64,000 bases of DNA, from assembly GCA_000497125.2 (NCBI GenBank), contig CM035320.1, positions 504,001 to 568,000 on the forward strand, in the 5' to 3' direction. Origin of the DNA: Spironucleus salmonicida (taxonomy: Eukaryota > Fornicata > Diplomonadida > Hexamitidae). Made by a program: the position numbers and the translations under genes. Shown here piece after piece: positions 21,101 through 32,100 of the stretch (its first letter is position 1; every line of letters starts with the position of its first letter). The notes beneath the pieces were generated by a model. It worked only from the letters and a program-made list of their open reading frames with translations, ran no database searches and was not told where the DNA came from.

Positions 21101-22128
21101 AGACCGAGTGCTGCACGAACAACTGCGGCGGATGCGAAATGGAGGCCCCCACAGCTTGCACCAAATGCAAAATCGACTCCGATTTCCCATTCCTCAAAAA
21201 CGCGAACTGCGTCGGCTGCACTGCCGCTATTCCAAACTGCCGCGCCTGCACCCAGGCCGACCAGTTCACGGACATCACCTGCGACGCCTGCACGGCGAGT
21301 TTCACCGGCGTGACCTGCGATACCGACTGCGGCGCCGGCATGAAGCAGTTCAACGGTACGTTCTGCCAGAGCGTTTCATGCGAGTTTTCCGTGCCGTGCG
21401 GCGGCAACGGGGCCTGCAAAACCACGTCTGGCAACAGCACCTGCGAGTGCAAGCCCGGATTTAGCGGCCGGAACTGCGAGAATCTGGAAACCTGCGAAGT
21501 CTAAAATTGCCAAACCTGCGTTTAGGGCGACGCCAAAAAGTGCAAAGTTTGCGCTCCAAACTACTAGCTCACCAGCTATAAACACTGCGAACTCAAGCAA
21601 AGCTGCGTAGTGGAGAACTGCCTCACCTGCGTCTGGAACAACCCAAACCGCTGCCAGGGGTGCGCCCAAGATTACGATTTGACGGCCGCTGGGTCCTGCG
21701 AAATAGCCTAAATATGCAAGGTCAAGGACTGCCAAACCTGCGTTATGGGGAATGAAAATTAGTGCGAAATCTGCTACAAAAGCTTGGATCCATTGACAAA
21801 TTGCACAGACTGCAAGTTTGGGCTTTTCTTGTCCTAGAATGTGTGCAAGTCATGCGGTGAAGGGTGCGGGCGCTGCACCAGCGCAAATAAGTGTATTTCC
21901 TGCGCGGACGGCTCGATTCCCGTTAAGGGAAAGTGTTCAGTGCAAACTGCACAGATTGGTGCGGGGGGAATCGCTGGAATCGTTATCGCGCTGATAGCGG
22001 TTTTGCTTGTTGTTATACTGACAGTAATTTTGGTAAAGAGACGCAAATCAAATGCAAAAAGGGCTTAATATGTTGATTAAGGCCTTCTAGACAGAGGTAA
22101 CGGTAGCTAGGTGGCTATTGTTGAGTGA
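18124..22128 (+). CDS. Cysteine-rich membrane protein, VSP/CRMP-like (1,334 aa)
   Basis: A 1,335-codon frame from ATG 18124 to TGA 22126-22128, with dozens of in-frame TAR codons. The extracellular part is packed with CxxC pairs and recurring EGF-like modules of the form FTGxxC...C.C..GFxGxNCE with PCxGNGxC segments. Near the C terminus is one hydrophobic helix (~1280-1303; GGIAGIVIALIAVLLVVIL) followed by a basic tail (KRRKSNAKR) and ~20 more residues. The GGIAGI-type anchor and basic tail match diplomonad high-cysteine membrane proteins and VSP-related proteins of Giardia and Spironucleus. Such proteins coat the cell surface; free-living relatives also carry them. Oddity: no N-terminal signal peptide follows the only in-frame ATG, and no upstream in-frame ATG supplies one. 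GC content rises towards the 3' two thirds, then falls at the tail. Confidence 0.9.
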
Positions 22129-22739
22129 GGGTTTATGTAACGATTTGGAATGAAAGCTACTGATTGTAATATGAAATGTTAGAAAGGGTTCTTGATTTTT
22201 CAAGTATTTTATTTACTTGCTTATTATAGTGAGAATAAAGATGTATTGTGAAAGTTATTTGAAAGTTTTCACGGCAAAAGATTGAATATATGAAACACTT
22301 CATTGTATATACGATAATTAGGTCAAAATGTTTTTACTGGATAACTTAAAAGTGATTTAATTATTTAACAAATATGAGGTATATAAGTTAAATAATTCTT
22401 TATATGGGAATTTTATCCATCGATCTAATTTAGTAGAAAATAATACTTACTTATAATTCAAAACTACATAACTCTTAAAAATATGATGTTATAATATTAT
22501 AAAATATTGTACATTATTGTTAAAAAACTTATATAAATTTTATGTTAATTAGATAAATTACGTAATATATTAAATTTGTAAAATATTTATTCAATGTTAA
22601 ACATGCTGAAAAATGCTAATAATGTGTAATAAAAATATTATTAAAAATAATAAATAAAGTTGTCTGACTTCATAATTTTACTGTAAAATAAATAATTATT
22701 TTGACACATGTATAATCATAGTAAATTCTTTATTGTAGA
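22129..22739. other. AT-rich spacer, nothing recognised
   Basis: About 610 bp between two same-strand membrane-protein genes. TGA stops are frequent in all plus frames; I see no conserved ORF, RNA gene or repeat. Confidence 0.5.
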
Positions 22740-24278
22740 ATGCTAGTTTTACTTTTATCAGCATCGTCACCTAATTGTTTTTCGACTAACACATATCTTG
22801 AAGGTGATATACAGTCTCGGATTTTAACAGTATACTTAATACCCCAAAATCCAATAGATCCCCTTTGTATTGCTTTAAATGATTCAGAAAGTAAATTAGA
22901 CTTAATATATAGAAATGCAGAGGACAAAGGTTTACCACTGTTAGTATCAGAGCCTTTTATTTATAGACCTGGGGTTATAAATGAAGCCCATGTATCTATT
23001 TCAGCATTATCACCTGATCAAATAATTATTCTAATTGAAATTATAGCAGCAGATTATATCGTCAAGATAGCAAAAGCAGCAGACTATCATGGAACATTTG
23101 ATATAATAAAATATTTAAAATAAGATGTTTCTTCTTGCTGGTCCAATTTAATATTTTCATATTCCGCAGTTTTTGGAGAAGAATAATTATCGTTTGAACT
23201 TGTTCCGAATGATTGCACTATTCCACCTGATGCAGAACTGTTCCCAAGTTTTACATTTAATGCAAATGAATCAGTTATTGTATTAGCTGAATTTTAAGAA
23301 GGAAATGGCGATGAGGATTATAAACATCCATATATTCATAATCAAGTTAAATTCTGTAAACTAGTTTGTAGAGAAATTGTTGATAGTGAAAAAATGGAGG
23401 AATGTTTAAGAGTTATCGATTTCATGACTATCAGTTTATAGTACTTATTTGGATTAGAATTGGTTTATTTTACTGGCGAAATTAAAACCGAAGTTATTTA
23501 AGAAACAATGGAGTATTAAGGTGATGGTTCAATAGACTGTGCTGAAGTAATTGGATTGCTATGTTATATTAATCCAGATGGCTATATTTTATATCATGAA
23601 CCTTTAGCTGATTACCCATAATGTATTATAGATGAAAAAACTGTGCTAGTTAAATTATAAACAATGATACAAAGTGGATCTCTAACTTTAATATACAATG
23701 GAGTTTATACACTTGAATAATATAGTACATAATAATATTTAGTAAATACATATGATATGAAACCTTATTTAAATAGTAGAGTTCTATTGTATCCTTAATT
23801 TATTTAGTTTAATAATGAGGAATAAATTAGCGGCTAATTTTACACAACGGTTCAAACTGTTAAATAATGCATATATTTAATAATTTTAGACGTTAAAGGT
23901 TAAAACAATATTGAATTGTAGTTCCGTTGTGAATATAATGAGGTATGTAACTAAATTAATGAAGAAATAGAATTAGAATTAATTAACGGTGATTAGAATA
24001 TCCTATTTCAACAATTTTTTAAATTAAAGTTAGACCAAAAAATATCTATATAAAAAGTTCATTATTAACTTAAAAAGGATATTCGAAATATTATTAAAAA
24101 TAATTAAGGTGTTGTATTTACAGTAAGAGGATCTAGCTTTTATATTGTTAGCAATGAGATTACATTTGATAATATGATAGGATTTTTGGCAATTTAGTTA
24201 AGTTTTGTTATTTTATATCTGACTGCTGGTATTCTAATAGTTTTTATTATTATTACAAAATAGAATAAAGCTGATTGA
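22740..24278 (+). CDS. Type I membrane protein, novel (512 aa)
   Basis: From ATG 22740 to TGA 24276-24278; about 40 TAR codons are read through as glutamine. The N terminus MLVLLLSASSPNCFS looks like a short signal peptide. Residues ~16-478 are an acidic, beta-rich ectodomain with scattered cysteines but no CxxC pattern. A single TM helix lies at ~482-505 (LAIQLSFVILYLTAGILIVF), followed by a tiny tail (TKQNKAD). The layout is that of a surface or endomembrane type I protein. I considered the gamete fusogen HAP2 because of the topology, but its diagnostic motifs are not seen. It lies 611 bp downstream of the cysteine-rich protein and on the same strand; codon use is plain AT-rich, unlike that neighbour. 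Confidence 0.8.
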
Positions 24279-24337
24279 TTTCTCTTATTTAATTCAAATT
24301 CAAGAATAATACTAACTATATATTCCATATATACTAC

Positions 24338-25205
24338 ATGACCACGAGTTATAAAAGCTCGAAAGTTACTAATAATAAGGATAGTTTAAATTTTTTTGTA
24401 TAGTTATAAAAATTTGTTACAAAACTTAATATAAATCTGCCTTTAAGATGTTCTATTAAAAATATTTAGTAAATTTCTCTATTTTAAACCAGTTTTAGTG
24501 AACTCTTTATTAGATTTCCGGTATCTTTTATGCAATATTATTTTCTTTGGAATATGTATTACATTTAAAATTGCTGAATTTATGATTCATTAAAATTTAG
24601 CTTCATTGATAAGAATAAAATTAAGGAAGTTTAAATCATAAAATTTTACATGTAAGTAATTATTGTAAATATATTAGAAAGCACAAGTTTACTATACTTA
24701 ACAATATTTTTCAGATGAAATTTTAAAACTCTATATGGCTAAATAGTTGAAATTACCTATTCAGCTGGAGTCCTATTAAATCTTTATACAAAGCTGCTAA
24801 CCATTAACATTTACTAATAGTGTGGTGTCAGTGATTCAATTTATAATGACTCAGATATTTAATTAACTTTTTCAAAATAATATTTTTCAATTTATTATAC
24901 TGTAACTCACGGAATTAAGAAACTACTATACTTCATAAAGAATAAAGAGTATATATTTATTTTAAACTAAAATAAATACTACGACGAATACATATTAATA
25001 GAAAAATGGGTAGTTTTAATTTATAGTTAGTTTGAGCTTTTCATTTGTTAGAAATTAAACTTTAAAAATCATTTTAATTTTTATCTTACATCTAATTTAT
25101 TTTATTATATATAAATTATTACTAAAGTAAAAATATTTTAATTTATTTCAAAATATTAAAATTAATTATTACTTTCCTCAATCTTTTTCTCTTTCCTCTA
25201 AATGA
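24338..25205 (+). pseudogene. Possible broken membrane-protein gene
   Basis: An ATG at 24338 opens a 79-codon frame (beginning MTTSYKSSKVTNNKDSLNFF). A second frame, offset by one base, is open from 24342 to TGA 25203-25205, with ATG only at 24582. In the second frame a hydrophobic helix (YLLCNIIFFGICITF) is followed by a basic stretch, a long soluble part and a C-terminal hydrophobic helix (IILIFILHLIYFIIY). The first frame loses protein character about where the second gains it (near 24440), which suggests one gene with a single frameshift or a sequence error in an A/T run. The second frame ends in an ATGA overlap with the ASF1 start. AT-rich chance frames remain a real alternative. Confidence 0.35.
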
Positions 25206-25870
25206 CACTTGAATTAGTGAAGATATTTAATAAACCAATTGTTGAAGTTGAGAAGGACTCTACCATGGATTAGCCATTTAAATTTATCATAAAAATTGAG
25301 ACTTTGGTAGCCTTAGAACATCCAATCACTTTCACCTTCAGCTACACGGACGGTCAATATGAGGAGCTCCTAAAGTCAGTTAATCTTCCAGCTTCACTCC
25401 CAAAGAAATAAAGATTTACTGCAGAGGTTCCTACGCCAACATTGGCAAAAACTCCTTTAAAAGGCCTTTTAAATGGGTCTGCAATTCTGATCGACGTCCT
25501 CTATAACGCTTAAATCCTTTCAAGAATTCCCGTGCATATGGTTGTTGAAGATCAGAAGCACGAACTGCGCGTTTAGGAGGCAGAGGAGGAGGATTTTGCA
25601 GACGAAGAGGAAGTCAAAGAGCAAAATGAGGCGATTGAAGAAGCTTTCGGAGGTGAAGAAGAGGACTTCGACCCTTAGCTCTTAATGCTGCTTCAGGAAA
25701 TGGCGCAGAAAAAACTCAACTAAAAATTAGGAACCAAAGAGGAGAGCGTTGCGATTCCGCAATTTGGAACAAACGAGATTTTTGGAAGATTAAAGAGGGA
25801 TCTAGTCGTTTTAGGGAATTCAGTTACCGAAGGATATACTAAGATGCTAATCAAAACAATTGACGAGTGA
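25202..25870 (+). CDS. ASF1: Histone chaperone ASF1 (divergent) (222 aa)
   Basis: ASF1 binds H3-H4 dimers and hands them to assembly factors during replication and transcription. From ATG 25202 to TGA 25868-25870. The N-terminal ~125 residues follow the ASF1 immunoglobulin-like fold in order: LELVKIFNKPIVEV, PFKFIIKIETLVALEHPITF, FSYTDGQYEELLKSVNLP and GSAILIDVLYNAQILSRIPV correspond to the V-x-x-N-P, FEI-x-FE, Y-x-G-S-A...YDQ-x-L and G-V-T-V-x-L-L-x-C-x-Y strands. It is clearly divergent: the usual DLEWK and RVGYYV wording is not kept. An acidic tail (EEEDFADEEE, GGEEEDFD) follows, then a non-acidic C terminus. No intron. The family call rests on strand-by-strand similarity, so moderate certainty. 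Confidence 0.75.
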
Positions 25871-26138
25871 GTGGGGATTTTAAAAAATAAGGTTGAGATA
25901 TTGAGTATGTTGGCATTAAATTTTTAATTATAAAATATTTATATAATAGATATTAGTAATTAATTATTTTTTGTATTATATATATTAATAAACAAAAATA
26001 GATTTCGAAAATAAAATACTAATCAAATTATTAATTATATAATACACCTTAAATAAACTTAGTTAAAATAGCATAAGTTAAAAATAAAAGGCATTACATA
26101 TATAACCATTAAAAATATTTCCATTCCACTAATCCATA

Positions 26139-29100
26139 ATGTCCCTCTTAAATTCTTTTAAGAACTAGCCATTTAACGAATAAAAAAGTTCATTTTATGA
26201 ACTTATGAAGCATTATTTAGATCGTGATTAGAAAAGAATTTATGAAATTGAACTTGTTAAGAAAACAGTTTCATTTTAAGAATAACAAATTACAGAATTA
26301 GAAAATTTATTATAATCTAAGAATGAAATTCTTACATTTTATCTTTAAAAACCTTAAAATGTGTAACCTATTGAGTTTGACTTTGATGAACTCAGATCAG
26401 AAATCCTATCTCTTTCACAAAGTGAAGTATCAAATGCTTCTGTTTAAAATATTTAATCTTTATTAGAATCATTTGATAATTAGTTTTATAATTCATAATA
26501 AGGCAAAAAGTAGTAAGATATGATTTTATAATTAGAAAATCGTAATAAAGATTTGGTATCATAAATTTTGCAAATGCAACAAGATAACTAATTAATTGCA
26601 TAGTAAGCTGACTTAGAATAATAAAAATTATTTCATAACTTATAATCTTAGGATTAATAAAGACAGAGTACCTAGGCTTTGCAAAAATTATTAGCAGAGT
26701 CAAATTCAGCAAGTAAAATTCTTAAGAATTTAATTGTAGATAAAGACTAAGAATTGAAACTGATAAGAAATGAATTATAAATATCTAAGTAAGCTCTTAC
26801 TTAAAGAAATAACGAAATAGACCAACTAGGTTAAAATGTTTCTAATTAAGATATCCTAAGATAAGAATTAGAAAAGTAAGTATCTAGTTTAAGATCATAA
26901 GGTCTATTAGAAAAGGAAACCTTACGTCATTAAGTAAAAGTGTTATAATAGAGAGTAATAGAATAAAATAATATTAAACCATAAGTGGTTAATCAATTTA
27001 TTTAAGCCTCTACAAGTAATAACGATAGTATAAATATCGAGTAGCTAAAATAAGAAAATTAATATCTAAATGAAGTTATAGGAACAATGGTTTAAGATAT
27101 TGAAGAAAAAAATAAAGTTAAGTAATTACCAGACCGTAGTTTATTAGCACTTCAAACATAGATATCGCAGTTACAGCAGGAGCTCGAGTCCAAACAGGCC
27201 GAGTCCCAGTAGAATACTACCGACTTAGAGGCTCTGAAAGCTTAGAACGAGTCCCTTGCCAAAGAGGTTTCGGACCTCTAGGCGTAGGCCGACGAGATCA
27301 AGGCCACGGCCGATGAAAATGTCGTGGCGCTCGCCGACGAGATCAAGCAACTGTAGGATGCCCACCAGGCTGAAGCTGATCGCCTGAACGAACAACTAGG
27401 CTAGCAAGCCGCATCCTCCGAAGAACTTAAGCAGGAGATCTAAGACCACAGGGCCGCCGAGGAAGAGCAGGACGCTTAAATTCAAGCACTCCACGAAGAG
27501 CGTTCAACGCTCCAGACCTAGCTCGAACTTGCTACGGCGGTTACTGAATCCCACGAGGTCACTTTCCAGACCGAAGTCGCCCAAGAATGCGCTGAGGTCC
27601 AATGTGGCGCAGAGCTGAACGACTTTGATACCCAGGCCACTGTCGACCTAGTGGTCGCTTCCACTCAACCGTCTTCCCGCGAGGATAGCGTGAATGAGGC
27701 CGCTCTCGCTCTTCAGGAGCAGAATGCCGAGCTTGTCGAGCAGATATCGCAGTTACAGCAGGAGCTCTAGTCCAAACAGGCCGAGTCCCAGTAGAATACT
27801 ACCGACTTAGAGGCTCTGAAAGCTTAGAACGAGTCCCTTGCCAAAGAGGTTTCGGACCTCTAGGCGTAGGCCGACGAGATCAAGGCCACGGCCGATGAAA
27901 ATGTCGTGGCGCTCGCCGACGAGATCAAGCAACTGTAGGATGCCCACCAGGCTGAAGCTGATCGCCTGAACGAACAACTAGGCTAGCAAGCCGCATCCTC
28001 CGAAGAACTTAAGCAGGAGATCTAAGACCACAGGGCCGCCGAGGAAGAGCAGGACGCTTAAATTCAAGCACTCCACGAAGAGCGTTCAACGCTCCAGACC
28101 TAGCTCGAACTTGCTACGGCGGTTACTGAATCCCACGAGGTCACTTTCCAGACCGAAGTCGCCCAAGAATGCGCTGAGGTCCAATGTGGCGCAGAGCTGA
28201 ACGACTTTGATACCCAGGCCACTGTCGACCTAGTGGTCGCTTCCACTCAACCGTCTTCCCGCGAGGATAGCGTGAATGAGGCCGCTCTCGCTCTTCAGGA
28301 GCAGAATGCCGAGCTTGTCGAGCAGATATCGCAGTTACAGCAGGAGCTCGAGTCCAAACAGGCCGAGTCCCAGTAGAATACTACCGACTTAGAGGCTCTG
28401 AAAGCTTAGAACGAGTCCCTTGCCAAAGAGGTTTCGGACCTCTAGGCGTAGGCCGACGAGATCAAGGCCACGGCCGATGAAAATGTCGTGGCGCTCGCCG
28501 ACGAGATCAAGCAACTGTAGGATGCCCACCAGGCTGAAGCTGATCGCCTGAACGAACAACTAGGCTAGCAAGCCGCATCCTCCGAAGAACTTAAGCAGGA
28601 GATCTAAGACCACAGGGCCGCCGAGGAAGAGCAGGACGCTTAAATTCAAGCACTCCACGAAGAGCGTTCAACGCTCCAGACCTAGCTCGAACTTGCTACG
28701 GCGGTTACTGAATCCCACGAGGTCACTTTCCAGACCGAAGTCGCCCAAGAATGCGCTGAGGTCCAATGTGGCGCAGAGCTGAACGACTTTGATACCCAGG
28801 CCACTGTCGACCTAGTGGTCGCTTCCACTCAACCGTCTTCCCGCGAGGATAGCGTGAATGAGGCCGCTCTCGCTCTTCAGGAGCAGAATGCCGAGCTTGT
28901 CGAGCAGATATCGCAGTTACAGCAGGAGCTCTAGTCCAAACAGGCCGAGTCCCAGTAGAATACTACCGACTTAGAGGCTCTGAAAGCTTAGAACGAGTCC
29001 CTTGCCAAAGAGGTTTCGGACCTCTAGGCGTAGGCCGACGAGATCAAGGCCACGGCCGATGAAAATGTCGTGGCGCTCGCCGACGAGATCAAGCAACTGT

Positions 29101-32100
29101 AGGATGCCCACCAGGCTGAAGCTGATCGCCTGAACGAACAACTAGGCTAGCAAGCCGCATCCTCCGAAGAACTTAAGCAGGAGATCTAAGACCACAGGGC
29201 CGCCGAGGAAGAGCAGGACGCTTAAATTCAAGCACTCCACGAAGAGCGTTCAACGCTCCAGACCTAGCTCGAACTTGCTACGGCGGTTACTGAATCCCAC
29301 GAGGTCACTTTCCAGACCGAAGTCGCCCAAGAATGCGCTGAGGTCCAATGTGGCGCAGAGCTGAACGACTTTGATACCCAGGCCACTGTCGACCTAGTGG
29401 TCGCTTCCACTCAACCGTCTTCCCGCGAGGATAGCGTGAATGAGGCCGCTCTCGCTCTTCAGGAGCAGAATGCCGAGCTTGTCGAGCAGATATCGCAGTT
29501 ACAGCAGGAGCTCTAGTCCAAACAGGCCGAGTCCCAGTAGAATACTACCGACTTAGAGGCTCTGAAAGCTTAGAACGAGTCCCTTGCCAAAGAGGTTTCG
29601 GACCTCTAGGCGTAGGCCGACGAGATCAAGGCCACGGCCGATGAAAATGTCGTGGCGCTCGCCGACGAGATCAAGCAACTGTAGGATGCCCACCAGGCTG
29701 AAGCTGATCGCCTGAACGAACAACTAGGCTAGCAAGCCGCATCCTCCGAAGAACTTAAGCAGGAGATCTAAGACCACAGGGCCGCCGAGGAAGAGCAGGA
29801 CGCTTAAATTCAAGCACTCCACGAAGAGCGTTCAACGCTCCAGACCTAGCTCGAACTTGCTACGGCGGTTACTGAATCCCACGAGGTCACTTTCCAGACC
29901 GAAGTCGCCCAAGAATGCGCTGAGGTCCAATGTGGCGCAGAGCTGAACGACTTTGATACCCAGGCCACTGTCGACCTAGTGGTCGCTTCCACTCAACCGT
30001 CTTCCCGCGAGGATAGCGTGAATGAGGCCGCTCTCGCTCTTCAGGAGCAGAATGCCGAGCTTGTCGAGCAGATATCGCAGTTACAGCAGGAGCTCGAGTC
30101 CAAACAGGCCGAGTCCCAGTAGAATACTACCGACTTAGAGGCTCTGAAAGCTTAGAACGAGTCCCTTGCCAAAGAGGTTTCGGACCTCTAGGCGTAGGCC
30201 GACGAGATCAAGGCCACGGCCGATGAAAATGTCGTGGCGCTCGCCGACGAGATCAAGCAACTGTAGGATGCCCACCAGGCTGAAGCTGATCGCCTGAACG
30301 AACAACTAGGCTAGCAAGCCGCATCCTCCGAAGAACTTAAGCAGGAGATCTAAGACCACAGGGCCGCCGAGGAAGAGCAGGACGCTTAAATTCAAGCACT
30401 CCACGAAGAGCGTTCAACGCTCCAGACCTAGCTCGAACTTGCTACGGCGGTTACTGAATCCCACGAGGTCACTTTCCAGACCGAAGTCGCCCAAGAATGC
30501 GCTGAGGTCCAATGTGGCGCAGAGCTGAACGACTTTGATACCCAGGCCACTGTCGACCTAGTGGTCGCTTCCACTCAACCGTCTTCCCGCGAGGATAGCG
30601 TGAATGAGGCCGCTCTCGCTCTTCAGGAGCAGAATGCCGAGCTTGTCGAGCAGATATCGCAGTTACAGCAGGAGCTCGAGTCCAAACAGGCCGAGTCCCA
30701 GTAGAATACTACCGACTTAGAGGCTCTGAAAGCTTAGAACGAGTCCCTTGCCAAAGAGGTTTCGGACCTCTAGGCGTAGGCCGACGAGATCAAGGCCACG
30801 GCCGATGAAAATGTCGTGGCGCTCGCCGACGAGATCAAGCAACTGTAGGATGCCCACCAGGCTGAAGCTGATCGCCTGAACGAACAACTAGGCTAGCAAG
30901 CCGCATCCTCCGAAGAACTTAAGCAGGAGATCTAAGACCACAGGGCCGCCGAGGAAGAGCAGGACGCTTAAATTCAAGCACTCCACGAAGAGCGTTCAAC
31001 GCTCCAGACCTAGCTCGAACTTGCTACGGCGGTTACTGAATCCCACGAGGTCACTTTCCAGACCGAAGTCGCCCAAGAATGCGCTGAGGTCCAATGTGGC
31101 GCAGAGCTGAACGACTTTGATACCCAGGCCACTGTCGACCTAGTGGTCGCTTCCACTCAACCGTCTTCCCGCGAGGATAGCGTGAATGAGGCCGCTCTCG
31201 CTCTTCAGGAGCAGAATGCCGAGCTTGTCGAGCAGATATCGCAGTTACAGCAGGAGCTCGAGTCCAAACAGGCCGAGTCCCAGTAGAATACTACCGACTT
31301 AGAGGCTCTGAAAGCTTAGAACGAGTCCCTTGCCAAAGAGGTTTCGGACCTCTAGGCGTAGGCCGACGAGATCAAGGCCACGGCCGATGAAAATGTCGTG
31401 GCGCTCGCCGACGAGATCAAGCAACTGTAGGATGCCCACCAGGCTGAAGCTGATCGCCTGAACGAACAACTAGGCTAGCAAGCCGCATCCTCCGAAGAAC
31501 TTAAGCAGGAGATCTAAGACCACAGGGCCGCCGAGGAAGAGCAGGACGCTTAAATTCAAGCACTCCACGAAGAGCGTTCAACGCTCCAGACCTAGCTCGA
31601 ACTTGCTACGGCGGTTACTGAATCCCACGAGGTCACTTTCCAGACCGAAGTCGCCCAAGAATGCGCTGAGGTCCAATGTGGCGCAGAGCTGAACGACTTT
31701 GATACCCAGGCCACTGTCGACCTAGTGGTCGCTTCCACTCAACCGTCTTCCCGCGAGGATAGCGTGAATGAGGCCGCTCTCGCTCTTCAGGAGCAGAATG
31801 CCGAGCTTGTCGAGCAGATATCGCAGTTACAGCAGGAGCTCGAGTCCAAACAGGCCGAGTCCCAGTAGAATACTACCGACTTAGAGGCTCTGAAAGCTTA
31901 GAACGAGTCCCTTGCCAAAGAGGTTTCGGACCTCTAGGCGTAGGCCGACGAGATCAAGGCCACGGCCGATGAAAATGTCGTGGCGCTCGCCGACGAGATC
32001 AAGCAACTGTAGGATGCCCACCAGGCTGAAGCTGATCGCCTGAACGAACAACTAGGCTAGCAAGCCGCATCCTCCGAAGAACTTAAGCAGGAGATCTAAG

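Noticed and set aside
22740-24278. HAP2/GCS1 gamete fusogen
   Set aside because: Topology fits, but the diagnostic cysteine-rich fusion-domain motifs are not seen.
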